A DNA stretch of 64,000 bases from Flagellimonas lutimaris (lineage in GTDB: Bacteria; Bacteroidota; Bacteroidia; Flavobacteriales; Flavobacteriaceae): NCBI RefSeq assembly GCF_003581615.1, contig NZ_QXFH01000070.1:434001-498000 (forward strand), given 5' to 3'. This document shows, one piece after another, positions 44,617-53,559 of the stretch (the stretch's first letter is position 1; each line of letters opens with the position of its first letter). The translations under genes and the position numbers were made by a program. Below the pieces are notes generated by a model. The model was not told the DNA's origin and made no database searches. It worked only from the letters and a program-made list of their open reading frames with translations.

Positions 44617-44824
44617 AAAATATAAAAAGACGATTAATACAGCCGCCCGTTTGTCTGGTTCCGCCATTCAAATGGGCGTTGTTATTTATTTGGGGGTTTG
44701 GGGAGGTAAATGGCTCGATGTACATTTTGAGACTGAAAAAGTGTTCTTGCCTATCTGCACTATTTTGGCCGTTGCGATTTCCATATATTTGGTGATGCAA
44801 CAATTGAAAAAAATCAACGATTGA
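44594..44824 (+). CDS. AtpZ/AtpI-family F-ATPase accessory protein
   Basis: A 76-residue membrane protein with two hydrophobic segments (SGSAIQMGVVIYLGVWGG and ICTILAVAISIYLVMQQL), the usual AtpZ/AtpI form that helps c-ring assembly or Mg2+ uptake. The start at 44594 lies inside the 3' end of bactofilin; an earlier in-frame ATG would give an unlike N-terminus. Its stop codon overlaps the TTG of the next gene. Confidence 0.88.
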   Translation: MSQQKPPKKYKKTINTAARLSGSAIQMGVVIYLGVWGGKWLDVHFETEKVFLPICTILAVAISIYLVMQQLKKIND

Positions 44825-45210
44825 AAATCAGGTATTACCCGATTCTTTTTGTATCCATCTTAATAGTTGGATTACTCCTCTTGTTCTACCTCCAAGCATG
44901 GTTTTTGGAAAACAATGGTTATGACCTTTCTTCGGTTCAACTAACCAAAAGCTATACGCTGAATGCCATAATGGCCTTGATTGTTTTTTTTGCCATTTAT
45001 GCTTACCGGGATAAATACCGGGATTTACTAGGCTTCTTTTTTTTGGGTGGCAGTCTTTTAAAATTTACGCTTTTCTTTATTTTTTTATATCCAGACTTTA
45101 ATCAAGACGGTGTATTGGAGCGGTTGGAGTTTCTTGTGTTTTTTGTTCCCTACGGATTTGCGCTTGTTCTGGAAACCTTCTTTTTGGTGAAACTGCTTAA
45201 TACTGTGTGA
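44821..45210 (+). CDS. DUF6168-like membrane protein, AtpI-position gene
   Basis: A 129-residue protein with four hydrophobic segments (for example YPILFVSILIVGLLLLFYL and YTLNAIMALIVFFAIYAY) and a TTG start overlapping the atpZ stop codon. It matches a Bacteroidota family I recall as DUF6168. Its place between atpZ and atpB, and its topology, suggest an AtpI-like role in F0 assembly (inference from position). Confidence 0.65.
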   Translation: MKIRYYPILFVSILIVGLLLLFYLQAWFLENNGYDLSSVQLTKSYTLNAIMALIVFFAIYAYRDKYRDLLGFFFLGGSLLKFTLFFIFLYPDFNQDGVLERLEFLVFFVPYGFALVLETFFLVKLLNTV

Positions 45211-45288
45211 TAAAGCCCTCAAATCATTCAAAAAAAACAAAGAAAAAAATAATACTCAAAAAAGCTTTTTTCTTTTGACCAAGGAATG

Positions 45289-45296
45289 TATTTTTG
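45289..45296 (+). promoter_or_regulatory. Putative -7 box (TATTTTTG) of the atp operon
   Basis: Exact TAnnTTTG match, 32 bases before the atpB start at 45329. The nearest TTG upstream (45275-45277) is too close to be the usual -33 element. It would give the ATP synthase genes their own promoter besides read-through from sprE. Confidence 0.5.
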
Positions 45297-45328
45297 CACC
45301 AATTTTTGAGGACCCATAGTTGGATCAT

Positions 45329-46468
45329 ATGCGAAATTCTTTTTTTAGTAAAAAATTAGTTGCCGTAATTTTTTTGATTGCGGGATTTGTATCAGCCCAA
45401 AACCATGAGGGAGAAGAAGTTGAAACAGGTGCACACGATCTAAAGACCCAGATTAAGGAATACATCGACCATCACCTTTTGGATTCACATGATTTCAACC
45501 TTTATTCTTATACTACAGATGAAGGGGAGCATAAATATATTGGATTCCCACTTCCAGTAATTCTTTGGGACAACGGGTTGAAGGTTTTCTCTTCTTCACA
45601 GTTGGAACATGGAGAGGGTGTTGCCGAAGTTGATGGGAACCACTACGCATTGTATCACAATACCATTTATAAAACGGATGCCCAAGGCACAATCAATTTT
45701 GGTAGTCATCATGGAGATGAAACCCATACCGAAGATGCTTTTGGTGAGGATTTAGTGGTTGAAGATGCGCATCCTACGAATGTGAAACCATTGGATTTTT
45801 CAATTACCAAAAACGTCGTATTTATTATTGCAGTATCACTTTTAATGTTTTTGGTGTTCCGCTCCATGGCTAAAAGATATCAAAAAAGCACTATGCCAAG
45901 AGGGTTAGGAAGGTTCTTGGAGCCTTTGGTGCTTTTTGTTCGCGATGAGATTGCAATTCCAAATATTGGTGAGCACAAATACAAAAAGTATATGAGTTAC
46001 TTGTTGACGGTATTCTTTTTTGTGTGGGTCATCAACCTTTTGGGATTGACCCCACTCGGGGTTAACGTAACCAATAACATTGCGGTTACTTTTGCCTTGG
46101 CAATGATTACGTATCTGATTACAACATTTACAGGGAACAAGAATTACTGGAAGCACATTTTTTGGATGCCGGGCGTACCCGTTCCCATGAAAATTATATT
46201 GGCACCTATCGAATTGTTGGGGACGTTCATCAAACCATTTTCGTTGATGATTCGTTTGTATGCCAACATTACTGCGGGTCACGTAGTATTGATGAGTATT
46301 ATCGGACTTATGTTCATTTTTAAGAACTGGATAGGAAGTCCATTGTCCTTCTTGTTGGCGTTCGCACTTTCTTTATTGGAATTGCTAGTGGCTGCATTAC
46401 AGGCATATATTTTTACCATGCTGTCGGCCCTGTATTTTGGAATGGCGGTAGAAGAAGATCATCATTAA
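45329..46468 (+). CDS. atpB: ATP synthase F0 subunit a
   Basis: A 379-residue protein with a cleavable signal peptide (about 20 residues, ending VSAQ), a long His/Glu-rich periplasmic extension (about residues 21-150) typical of Bacteroidota subunit a, then the usual membrane helices. The helix with the essential Arg reads FIKPFSLMIRLYANITAGH (Arg in MIRLYAN), and the last helix ends LYFGMAVEEDHH. The ATG at 45329 is preferred over a TTG at 45320. It forms the proton half-channels against the c-ring. Confidence 0.95.
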   Translation: MRNSFFSKKLVAVIFLIAGFVSAQNHEGEEVETGAHDLKTQIKEYIDHHLLDSHDFNLYSYTTDEGEHKYIGFPLPVILWDNGLKVFSSSQLEHGEGVAEVDGNHYALYHNTIYKTDAQGTINFGSHHGDETHTEDAFGEDLVVEDAHPTNVKPLDFSITKNVVFIIAVSLLMFLVFRSMAKRYQKSTMPRGLGRFLEPLVLFVRDEIAIPNIGEHKYKKYMSYLLTVFFFVWVINLLGLTPLGVNVTNNIAVTFALAMITYLITTFTGNKNYWKHIFWMPGVPVPMKIILAPIELLGTFIKPFSLMIRLYANITAGHVVLMSIIGLMFIFKNWIGSPLSFLLAFALSLLELLVAALQAYIFTMLSALYFGMAVEEDHH

Positions 46469-46499
46469 TTAGAACGTTTAATATTTAAATTCATATATC

Positions 46500-46691
46500 A
46501 TGACAATTCCAAACATCGTAGGTGCAGGTTTGATCGTAATCGGAGCAGGATTGGGTATCGGTAGAATCGGTGGACAGGCAATGGAAGCCATTGCTCGTCA
46601 ACCTGAAGCTTCCGGTAAGATTCAAACAGCAATGTTGATTGCAGCAGCCCTTATTGAAGGTATCGGTTTCGCCGCTCTTTTTGCAGCGTAA
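46500..46691 (+). CDS. atpE: ATP synthase F0 subunit c
   Basis: A 63-residue hairpin of two membrane helices joined by the RQPEASGK polar loop. The ion-binding Glu lies in the second helix (MLIAAALIEGIGFAALF). The first helix has the GxGxGxG-type packing repeat (GAGLIVIGAGLGIGRIGGQA). There are 31 bases between atpB and atpE, and a strong hairpin follows the stop codon. Confidence 0.96.
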   Translation: MTIPNIVGAGLIVIGAGLGIGRIGGQAMEAIARQPEASGKIQTAMLIAAALIEGIGFAALFAA

Positions 46692-46708
46692 TAACCGTAA
46701 CAGTATTG

Positions 46709-46742
46709 ATGAAGGCCATAGCGGTTGGCTATGGCCCTTCAT
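46709..46742 (+). promoter_or_regulatory. Strong intercistronic hairpin between atpE and atpF
   Basis: ATGAAGGCCATAGC and GCTATGGCCCTTCAT pair over 14 positions with a one-base bulge around a GGTTG loop. It starts 17 bases after the atpE stop codon and is not followed by a T-run. It is more like a 3'-stabilising or processing element than a terminator, which would fit the higher demand for subunit c. Confidence 0.65.
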
Positions 46743-46787
46743 TGATTTAAAATGATATAGTTTAAAAGAATTAATATTTTAAGATAA

Positions 46788-47288
46788 ATGGAAAAGTTAA
46801 TCGAACAGTTTTCCTTCGGGTTGTTTTTCTGGCAATTGTTGCTCTTTGTGGCCCTTTTGTTCTTGTTGAGGAAATATGCTTGGAAACCAATTCTTGGTGC
46901 TGTTGAAAAACGCGAAGAAGGCATTAAAGATGCTCTTGAAGCTGCCGAAGCTGCAAAAAAAGAAATGCAGAACGTTACTGCGGATAGCGAAAAGCTTTTA
47001 AGAGAAGCCAGGTTGGAAAGAGATGCTTTGTTAAAAGAGGCCAGAGAAATTAAAGACAGCATTGTTTCTGAAGCAAAAGAGCAAGCTCAGGTTGAAGGAG
47101 ACAAGATGATTAAGAAGGCCCAAGCCACAATAGAAAGTGAAAAGAAAGCCGCCGTTGCCGATATTAAAGCACAAGTAGCAAACCTATCTGTAGAGATTGC
47201 CGAAAAAGTAATCAGAGAAGAATTGTCCGATAAAGGCAAACAACAAAAGTTGGTTGAGGACATGTTGGGCGATATTAAACTGAACTAG
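46788..47288 (+). CDS. atpF: ATP synthase F0 subunit b
   Basis: A 166-residue peripheral-stalk protein: one N-terminal membrane helix (FSFGLFFWQLLLFVALLFLL), the RKYAWKPIL motif, then a long charged helix that dimerises (EAAEAAKKEMQ and onward). It connects F0 subunit a with subunit delta. The ATG at 46788 follows 45 bases after the atpE-atpF hairpin. atpH begins six bases downstream. Confidence 0.95.
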   Translation: MEKLIEQFSFGLFFWQLLLFVALLFLLRKYAWKPILGAVEKREEGIKDALEAAEAAKKEMQNVTADSEKLLREARLERDALLKEAREIKDSIVSEAKEQAQVEGDKMIKKAQATIESEKKAAVADIKAQVANLSVEIAEKVIREELSDKGKQQKLVEDMLGDIKLN

Positions 47289-47294
47289 TAGACC

Positions 47295-47834
47295 ATGAAC
47301 CAGAACAGGGCGGCCATACGCTACGCAAAAGCAACTTTGGATTACGCAGTCGAAAAGAAAGCGGCAGAAGCCGTTGAAAATGATATGCGTGAGATAGCTG
47401 CGACCATTTCTGAGAATGAGGGTCTTCAGAACCTTTTGGAAAGCCCAATCATAAAATCAGAAGTGAAGAAGAACAGTTTGTTGGAAATCTTCAAGGGTGC
47501 CAACGAAATTACCAAAGGTCTTCTTCAAACATTGATAGGCAATAAGAGAATTGCCATGTTACAGGAAGTGGCCTTCAAATATATCATTCTTCACGAAAAA
47601 TTGAAGGGTGAGGAAGTAGCTTACGTGACCACCGCATTTCCATTGACTTCCGATTTGGAGAAGAAAATTTTGGATACGGTTACCAAGGCAACCGGCAATA
47701 AGGTGACCCTTGAGAATAAAATCGATGAGAGCATCATCGGAGGATTTGTACTAAGGGTAGGAGACACCCAATACGATGCAAGCATCGCAAACAAATTGAA
47801 CGGATTAAAAAGAGAATTTACAAATAGTCTATAA
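47295..47834 (+). CDS. atpH: ATP synthase F1 subunit delta
   Basis: A 179-residue protein of the OSCP/delta family: N-terminal helical bundle beginning with [17 protein letters not shown] and C-terminal [29 protein letters not shown], the family signature. It joins the peripheral stalk to the top of F1. atpA starts two bases after its stop codon. Confidence 0.95.
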   Translation: MNQNRAAIRYAKATLDYAVEKKAAEAVENDMREIAATISENEGLQNLLESPIIKSEVKKNSLLEIFKGANEITKGLLQTLIGNKRIAMLQEVAFKYIILHEKLKGEEVAYVTTAFPLTSDLEKKILDTVTKATGNKVTLENKIDESIIGGFVLRVGDTQYDASIANKLNGLKREFTNSL

Positions 47835-47836
47835 AA

Positions 47837-49417
47837 ATGGCAGGAGTAAAAGCCGCTGAGGTATCAGCAATTTTGAAAAAACAGTTATCAGGTTACGAAG
47901 CAACCGCTTCTTTGGATGAAGTAGGTACCGTATTACAAGTAGGTGATGGTATTGCCCGTGTATATGGACTTGCCAATGTCCAGTATGGGGAGTTGGTGGA
48001 GTTCGATGGTGGTATGCAAGGTATCGTTCTTAACTTGGAGGAAGACAACGTAGGTGTTGTATTGTTGGGCCCATCCAAAGAGATTGTGGAAGGTGCTACT
48101 GTTAAAAGAACCGAGCGTATTGCTTCCATCAACGTTGGTGAAGGAATTGTTGGCCGTGTGGTGGACACTTTAGGTAAACCAATCGATGGTAAAGGACCAG
48201 TTTCTGGTGAAACTTTCGAAATGCCTTTGGAACGTAAAGCTCCTGGTGTAATTTTTAGACAACCTGTAGATGAACCTATGCAAACAGGAATCAAGGCGAT
48301 TGATGCGATGATTCCGGTAGGTCGTGGACAAAGGGAGTTGGTAATTGGTGATAAACAAACAGGTAAAACAACTGTTTGTATCGATACCATCCTTAACCAA
48401 AAAGAATTTTATGATGCCGGTGAACCTGTTTATTGTATCTATGTTGCTATAGGTCAAAAAGCATCTACTGTAGCCGCTATCGCCAAAACTTTGGAAGAAA
48501 AAGGAGCATTGGCTTATACGACCATAGTTGCCGCTAACGCTTCCGATCCTGCTCCAATGCAGGTATATGCCCCGTTTGCGGGTGCAGCAATAGGTGAGTT
48601 CTTTAGAGATACAGGGCGTCCAGCCTTGATTATCTATGATGATTTGTCAAAACAAGCAGTTGCTTACCGTGAGGTGTCCTTGCTTTTGAGAAGACCTCCA
48701 GGACGTGAAGCATACCCCGGTGACGTTTTCTTCTTGCACTCAAGATTGTTGGAGCGTGCTGCCAAGGTTATTGCTGATGACGACATTGCAAAGACCATGA
48801 ACGACCTTCCAGATTCTTTGAAGCCAATGGTGAAAGGTGGTGGTTCGTTGACAGCTCTTCCTATTATTGAAACGCAGGCAGGTGACGTTTCCGCTTATAT
48901 CCCAACCAACGTAATTTCTATTACCGATGGTCAGATATTCTTGGAGCAAGACTTGTTCAACCAAGGGGTTCGTCCTGCAATTAACGTGGGTATATCCGTA
49001 TCACGTGTTGGAGGTAATGCCCAGATCAAATCCATGAAGAAAGTAGCAGGTACTTTGAAATTGGATCAGGCCCAGTTCCGTGAATTGGAAGCTTTTGCCA
49101 AGTTCGGTTCCGATTTGGATGCTGCTACCTTGAGCGTAATTGAAAAAGGACGTAGAAACGTTGAGATCTTGAAGCAAGGTCAGAACGATCCATTTACCGT
49201 GGAAGATCAGGTAGCTATCATCTTTGCAGGTTCCAAGAACTTGTTGCGTGATGTTCCTGTGAACAAGGTAAAAGAATTTGAAAAAGATTACTTGGAGTTC
49301 TTGAATGCCAAGCACAGAGATGTTTTGGATACGTTAAAGGCTGGTAAATTGACCGATGAGGTTACCGATACATTGACTGCTGTTTGTAAAGATCTTTCAA
49401 GCAAGTATAAAGCATAA
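47837..49417 (+). CDS. atpA: ATP synthase F1 subunit alpha
   Basis: A 526-residue nucleotide-binding subunit with the non-catalytic P-loop GDKQTGKTT, the Walker B region [36 protein letters not shown] in pieces, and the [14 protein letters not shown] signature including the Arg finger region. Length is slightly above E. coli's 513, as is usual. It is separated from atpG by about 100 bases holding a palindromic element. Confidence 0.97.
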   Translation: MAGVKAAEVSAILKKQLSGYEATASLDEVGTVLQVGDGIARVYGLANVQYGELVEFDGGMQGIVLNLEEDNVGVVLLGPSKEIVEGATVKRTERIASINVGEGIVGRVVDTLGKPIDGKGPVSGETFEMPLERKAPGVIFRQPVDEPMQTGIKAIDAMIPVGRGQRELVIGDKQTGKTTVCIDTILNQKEFYDAGEPVYCIYVAIGQKASTVAAIAKTLEEKGALAYTTIVAANASDPAPMQVYAPFAGAAIGEFFRDTGRPALIIYDDLSKQAVAYREVSLLLRRPPGREAYPGDVFFLHSRLLERAAKVIADDDIAKTMNDLPDSLKPMVKGGGSLTALPIIETQAGDVSAYIPTNVISITDGQIFLEQDLFNQGVRPAINVGISVSRVGGNAQIKSMKKVAGTLKLDQAQFRELEAFAKFGSDLDAATLSVIEKGRRNVEILKQGQNDPFTVEDQVAIIFAGSKNLLRDVPVNKVKEFEKDYLEFLNAKHRDVLDTLKAGKLTDEVTDTLTAVCKDLSSKYKA

Positions 49418-49430
49418 CAATTGTCATTCT

Positions 49431-49507
49431 TGCTTTACCCTGAGTGTAGTCAAAGGGGAGTAGGAAACCATAACTAAAAAGATTCCGCATCAAGTGTGGA
49501 ATGACAA
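49431..49507. repeat. Palindromic intergenic element inside the atp operon
   Basis: Bounded by a perfect 9-bp inverted repeat, TTGTCATTC (49431-49439) and GAATGACAA (49499-49507). The end sequences resemble those of the element after dprA (TGTCATACTGA ... TTCAGAATGACA). The right arm ends only eight bases before the atpG start codon. Confidence 0.65.
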
Positions 49508-49515
49508 AGTAGAAT

Positions 49516-50376
49516 ATGGCGAATCTAAAGGAAATACGGAACAGGATATCATCCATCTCATCAACGATGCAGATAACAAGTGCCATGAAAATGGTTTCTG
49601 CTGCAAAGTTGAAAAAGGCACAGGATGCTATTACGGCAATGCGCCCTTATTCGGACAAGCTGACCGAGCTCTTGCAAGGGCTTAGTGCTAGCTTGGAAGG
49701 TGACGGCGGTAGTGAATATGCCGATAATAGACCTGTAAACAATGTTTTGGTGGTATCCATTACTTCCAATCGTGGTCTTTGTGGTGGATTCAACTCCAAT
49801 ATCATCAAGCAGAGCAACAGCTTGGTGTCCAACAAGTACCCAGGAAAGCAAGTTGATTTTTATACCATTGGTAAGAAAGGAAACGATATCCTTGGTAAAA
49901 AGCACACGATTTTGGGTGACCAAAGCAAGGTGTACGATGATTTGACCTTTGAGAATGTTGCCGAAATCGCTGAACTTTTGATGCGTTTATTCACCAAAGG
50001 TGATTACGACAAAATTGAATTGGTGTACAACAAGTTCAAGAATGCTGCTACTCAAATCGTGATGACCGAACAGTTCTTGCCAATCGTAGGCGCTGAAGGT
50101 GATAACGCAATTGCAGCAGATTACATTTTTGAACCATCCAAAGTGGAAATCGTTAAGGAGTTGATACCTAAATCCTTGAAAACACAGTTGTTCAAGGCTA
50201 TCAGGGATTCTTTTGCTAGTGAGCACGGTGCTCGTATGACAGCGATGCACAAAGCAACCGATAATGCCGCCGAACTTAGAGATGAATTAAAATTGACCTA
50301 TAACAAAGCACGTCAAGCTGCAATTACCAACGAAATCCTTGAGATTGTTGGTGGAGCGGAAGCTTTAAATAATTAA
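49516..50376 (+). CDS. atpG: ATP synthase F1 subunit gamma
   Basis: A 286-residue central-shaft protein: N-terminal coiled coil starting MANLKEIRNRISSISSTMQITSAMKMVSAAKL, the family's ITSNRGLCGGFN block and the C-terminal DNAAELRDELKLTYNKARQAAITNEILEIVGGA in pieces. All parts are intact. It ends the cluster; atpD and atpC are absent from the window, as is normal in Flavobacteriia, where they form a separate unit. A terminator follows. Confidence 0.97.
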   Translation: MANLKEIRNRISSISSTMQITSAMKMVSAAKLKKAQDAITAMRPYSDKLTELLQGLSASLEGDGGSEYADNRPVNNVLVVSITSNRGLCGGFNSNIIKQSNSLVSNKYPGKQVDFYTIGKKGNDILGKKHTILGDQSKVYDDLTFENVAEIAELLMRLFTKGDYDKIELVYNKFKNAATQIVMTEQFLPIVGAEGDNAIAADYIFEPSKVEIVKELIPKSLKTQLFKAIRDSFASEHGARMTAMHKATDNAAELRDELKLTYNKARQAAITNEILEIVGGAEALNN

Positions 50377-50404
50377 AATTCTGAGTTTTACAATAATATA
50401 TATT

Positions 50405-50431
50405 AAGGCCACCCATTCGGTGGCCTTTTTG
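50405..50431 (+). terminator. Intrinsic terminator of the atp operon
   Basis: GGCCACC and GGTGGCC form a 7-bp GC stem around CATTC, preceded by AA and followed by TTTTTG TTTTT. Confidence 0.9.
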
Positions 50432-50518
50432 TTTTTCTTAGGATAATAAGGTTTAGGTACTAATGGCTTTTGCGTAACTTGTAGCCACCTAATCAAGTTT
50501 TTAAAGAAGCAACACCTA

Positions 50519-51988
50519 TTGAATCCACTAAAAAGGCTTTTTAAACAAACGTTTATATACGGTTTGGCCACGGTATTGCCGAGGGTCATTTCTTTTTTCT
50601 TGCTTCCGTTGTATACGACTGTTTTTGAAAATGCTTCAGGCTATGGACAGTATACCAACATATACGCTTGGATAGCTATTTTTAATGTCTTTTTGGCTTA
50701 TGGAATGGAAACCGCTTTCTTTCGTTTCTATCATAAAAGCGAGAACAAGGCTAAAGTAATTTCTACATCGTTGATATCCTTGATGGGCTCGTCATTGTTG
50801 TTTTTAATTTTGGCCCTTTCTCTAAAAGAATGGCTTTCTGGAGTTACTAACATAAATCCTGATTACCTTAAGTTCACCACCTATATTTTGGTGTTGGATG
50901 CTGTGGTGATTATCCCATTTGCATTGCTCAGGGCCAACGAAAAGCCAATGCGATATGCAATACTAAAAACCGTTAATGTCGCCATTAACTTGGCTTTTAA
51001 TGTGTTTTTTCTGCTTGTACTGCCCAAGATGGCCCAAGAAAGTGATACAGGCTTTTTAGTCTCTTTTTATAGGCCGAATTGGGAAATCCATTATGTTTTG
51101 ATTTCTAATGTGATTGCAAGTGGTGTAACGCTTTTAATTTTGGTTCCGACTTATATCAAGGCATCCTATAAGTTCGATTTTGATGTCTGGAAACAAATGA
51201 TGAAATATGCTGGTCCCATTCTAATAGCAGGAATCGCTTTTACCGTAAACGAAGTATTGGATAAGATTTTGCTCACAGAACTGCTTCCTTCGGATATTGC
51301 TGAGAGCGAAGTGGGCAAATACGGCGCCTGTTATAAATTGGCCTTGTTTATGACCTTGTTCGGCACCGCTTTTAGAATGGGAGTTGAACCCTTTTTCTTT
51401 AGTCATGCCAAAAGCGAAAAACCACAGAAGACCTATGCGCAGATTACCAATTACTTCGTAATTCTTGGTAGCATCATTCTTTTGGGAGTTATCGTATTTA
51501 TCGATGTTTTGGGTAAACTGCTCCTTAACAATCCGGTTTATTGGGAAGCTTTGGACGTAGTCCCTATAATATTACTGGCGAGCTTCTGTTTGGGTATCTA
51601 CCATAATCTTTCTGTTTGGTACAAGGTAACGGACCGAACCAAGTTCGGGGCCTATATTTCATCTATAGGAGCAATTATTACCTTGGTCATCAATATAAGT
51701 CTTATTCCAAAAATTGGATATATGGCATCAGCATGGGCCACTTTAGCCGCCTACAGTAGCATGATGTTCTTGTCCTATTACTTCGGTAAAAAATACTATC
51801 CCGTTCCTTACAATATGCGGAAGATAGTCTTTTACCTTTCCGTATCGCTCGTGTTTTCAATACTTTCATTCTATGTTTTTAATAGAAATTTAATAGCGGG
51901 CAGCGTACTACTTTTGTTATTTTTGGGGTTAGTGTATAAAATGGAAGGAGATAAATTACGAAGCATATTAATAAGACGTGAAAATTAA
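50519..51988 (+). CDS. Polysaccharide flippase-like membrane protein (MOP superfamily)
   Basis: A 489-residue protein with about 14 hydrophobic segments and the polysaccharide-exporter N-terminus [27 protein letters not shown]. The start is a TTG at 50519. It is longer than the Wzx at 22.5 kb and resembles flippases kept in a fixed flavobacterial neighbourhood with dut, a nucleotidyltransferase, a TPR protein, a DUF4292 protein and an EnvC-like protein. Its substrate is unknown; the constant context points to a core envelope lipid-linked sugar. Its end overlaps the dut start by 11 bases. Confidence 0.85.
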   Translation: MNPLKRLFKQTFIYGLATVLPRVISFFLLPLYTTVFENASGYGQYTNIYAWIAIFNVFLAYGMETAFFRFYHKSENKAKVISTSLISLMGSSLLFLILALSLKEWLSGVTNINPDYLKFTTYILVLDAVVIIPFALLRANEKPMRYAILKTVNVAINLAFNVFFLLVLPKMAQESDTGFLVSFYRPNWEIHYVLISNVIASGVTLLILVPTYIKASYKFDFDVWKQMMKYAGPILIAGIAFTVNEVLDKILLTELLPSDIAESEVGKYGACYKLALFMTLFGTAFRMGVEPFFFSHAKSEKPQKTYAQITNYFVILGSIILLGVIVFIDVLGKLLLNNPVYWEALDVVPIILLASFCLGIYHNLSVWYKVTDRTKFGAYISSIGAIITLVINISLIPKIGYMASAWATLAAYSSMMFLSYYFGKKYYPVPYNMRKIVFYLSVSLVFSILSFYVFNRNLIAGSVLLLLFLGLVYKMEGDKLRSILIRREN

Positions 51989-52412
51989 AATCATAAACAA
52001 ATCAGGCCATAAGCTGCCGCACTACGAAACCCTTGCCTCCGCAGGGATGGATTTAAGGGCGGATATAGAATCACCTATCACTTTAAAACCTTTGGAAAGG
52101 GCCATTGTCCCAACAGGACTTTTTATGGAACTACCCGTGGGATACGAAGCACAAGTAAGGCCACGGAGTGGATTGGCGGCCAAAAAGGGCATAACCGTTT
52201 TAAATGCTCCTGGGACTATTGATGCCGATTACCGCGGGAATGTAGGGGTCATCTTGGTGAACCTGTCCAATGAAGACTTTACCATCGAAAATGGTGAGCG
52301 TATTGCACAAATGGTGATAGCCAAACACGAACGTGCTGACTGGGAAGAAGTCGAAACCCTTTCGCAAACTGATAGGGGTGCAGGCGGATTTGGAAGTACG
52401 GGTACCAAGTAA
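51978..52412 (+). CDS. dut: dUTP diphosphatase
   Basis: A 144-residue trimeric dUTPase with all five motifs: AGMDLRADI (1), [11 protein letters not shown] (2), [17 protein letters not shown] (3), [11 protein letters not shown] (4) and [10 protein letters not shown] (5). It hydrolyses dUTP to dUMP and so protects DNA and feeds thymidylate synthesis. The GTG start lies within the end of the flippase gene, indicating coupling. Confidence 0.97.
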   Translation: MKIKIINKSGHKLPHYETLASAGMDLRADIESPITLKPLERAIVPTGLFMELPVGYEAQVRPRSGLAAKKGITVLNAPGTIDADYRGNVGVILVNLSNEDFTIENGERIAQMVIAKHERADWEEVETLSQTDRGAGGFGSTGTK

Positions 52413-52423
52413 AAAGAAGTAAT

Positions 52424-52500
52424 GTTAGGTCGAGCGCAGTCGAGACCTTTTTTTAAATAGAGTAGAATCTTAAAAAGATACCCGCCTCCGCGGGCATTTG
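52424..52500 (+). repeat. Two short palindromes between dut and the nucleotidyltransferase gene
   Basis: GGTCGAGCGCAGTCGAGACC (52429-52448) can fold and is followed by seven T's, so it may terminate dut transcripts. CCCGCCTCCGCGGG (52481-52494) forms a 5-bp GC stem with a four-base loop only seven bases before the next ATG, where a ribosome binding site would lie. Both sequence types look like dispersed intergenic repeats. Confidence 0.5.
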
Positions 52501-52501
52501 T

Positions 52502-53518
52502 ATGAAAATAATCGTTCCAATGGCGGGAAGAGGATCCCGTTTAAGACCACACACATTAACAGTTCCAAAACCATTGATTCCAGTTGCTGGAAAGCCTATT
52601 GTTCACAGGTTAGTGAGCGATATTGCCAAGGTGTTGGGAGAACCCATTGACGAAGTTGCCTTTATTTTGGGCGATCCTGCCTTTTTCGGCGAAGATGTGG
52701 TGCAAAGTTTAATGGAATTGGCAAGAGAGTTAGGGGCCAAAGGGTCCATTTACAGACAGGATAAACCCCTTGGAACTGGCCATGCCATTATGAGCGCCAA
52801 GGAATCTTTGAGTGGACCTGCAGTAATTGCCTATGCGGATACCTTGATTCGGGCCGACTTTGATTTGGACAAATCTGCGGATAGTGCTATATGGGTGAAA
52901 CAAGTGGAGCGCCCAGAGGCCTACGGAGTGGTAAAACTTAATGATGCCAATGAAATTGTTGAGTTGGTTGAAAAACCAAAAGAATTCGTTTCTGACTTAG
53001 CAGTAATCGGTATTTACTATTTCAAAGATGTTGGAGTTCTTAAAAATGAACTTCAACATGTACTGGATAATGATATAACCCATGGTGGCGAATATCAAAT
53101 CAATGATGGCATTAAACGAATGATGCAAAAGGGCATGAAATTTGTACCAGGTAAAGTGGATGAGTGGATGGATTGCGGAAATAAAAATGTTACAGTGGAA
53201 ACCAATCAGCGCATGTTGGGCTTTTTGGAAAAAGAGGGTGAAAATATGATGGCCGACTCTGTACAACAGGAAAATGCGAATATTGTGGAACCCTGTTTCA
53301 TCGGAGAGAACGTGGTACTCAAAAACACTACTGTTGGACCTTTTGTTTCGGTCGGTGCAAATACCGTAATAGAAAACTCAACAATAAAAAATAGCCTCAT
53401 CCAAAGCGACAGTAAAATAAGCAATGCTAATTTGGACAATGCAATGATTGGCAACCACGTTGTTTATAATGGTAATTTTGAGACCATTAGTATTGGAGAT
53501 TATTCAGTTTTGGAATAA
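52502..53518 (+). CDS. Sugar-phosphate nucleotidyltransferase
   Basis: A 338-residue protein with the N-terminal nucleotidyltransferase motif MAGRGSRLRPHTLTVPKPLIPVAGKPI and the EKPKEFVSDLAVIGIYYF block. The C-terminal part has left-handed beta-helix-like turns (FIGENVVLKNTTVGPFVSVGANTVIENS). It resembles glucose- or mannose-1-phosphate nucleotidyltransferases of the Bacteroidota envelope operon. Base and sugar specificity cannot be fixed from the sequence. The ATG is preceded by a small GC hairpin. Confidence 0.88.
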   Translation: MKIIVPMAGRGSRLRPHTLTVPKPLIPVAGKPIVHRLVSDIAKVLGEPIDEVAFILGDPAFFGEDVVQSLMELARELGAKGSIYRQDKPLGTGHAIMSAKESLSGPAVIAYADTLIRADFDLDKSADSAIWVKQVERPEAYGVVKLNDANEIVELVEKPKEFVSDLAVIGIYYFKDVGVLKNELQHVLDNDITHGGEYQINDGIKRMMQKGMKFVPGKVDEWMDCGNKNVTVETNQRMLGFLEKEGENMMADSVQQENANIVEPCFIGENVVLKNTTVGPFVSVGANTVIENSTIKNSLIQSDSKISNANLDNAMIGNHVVYNGNFETISIGDYSVLE

Positions 53519-53559
53519 CTTTAAAGTAAATTTTTGGTTTGATGGGGACTTAGGATGTT

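Noticed and set aside
49494-49685. Open frame overlapping the atpG start
   Set aside because: It is an out-of-frame shadow of atpG.
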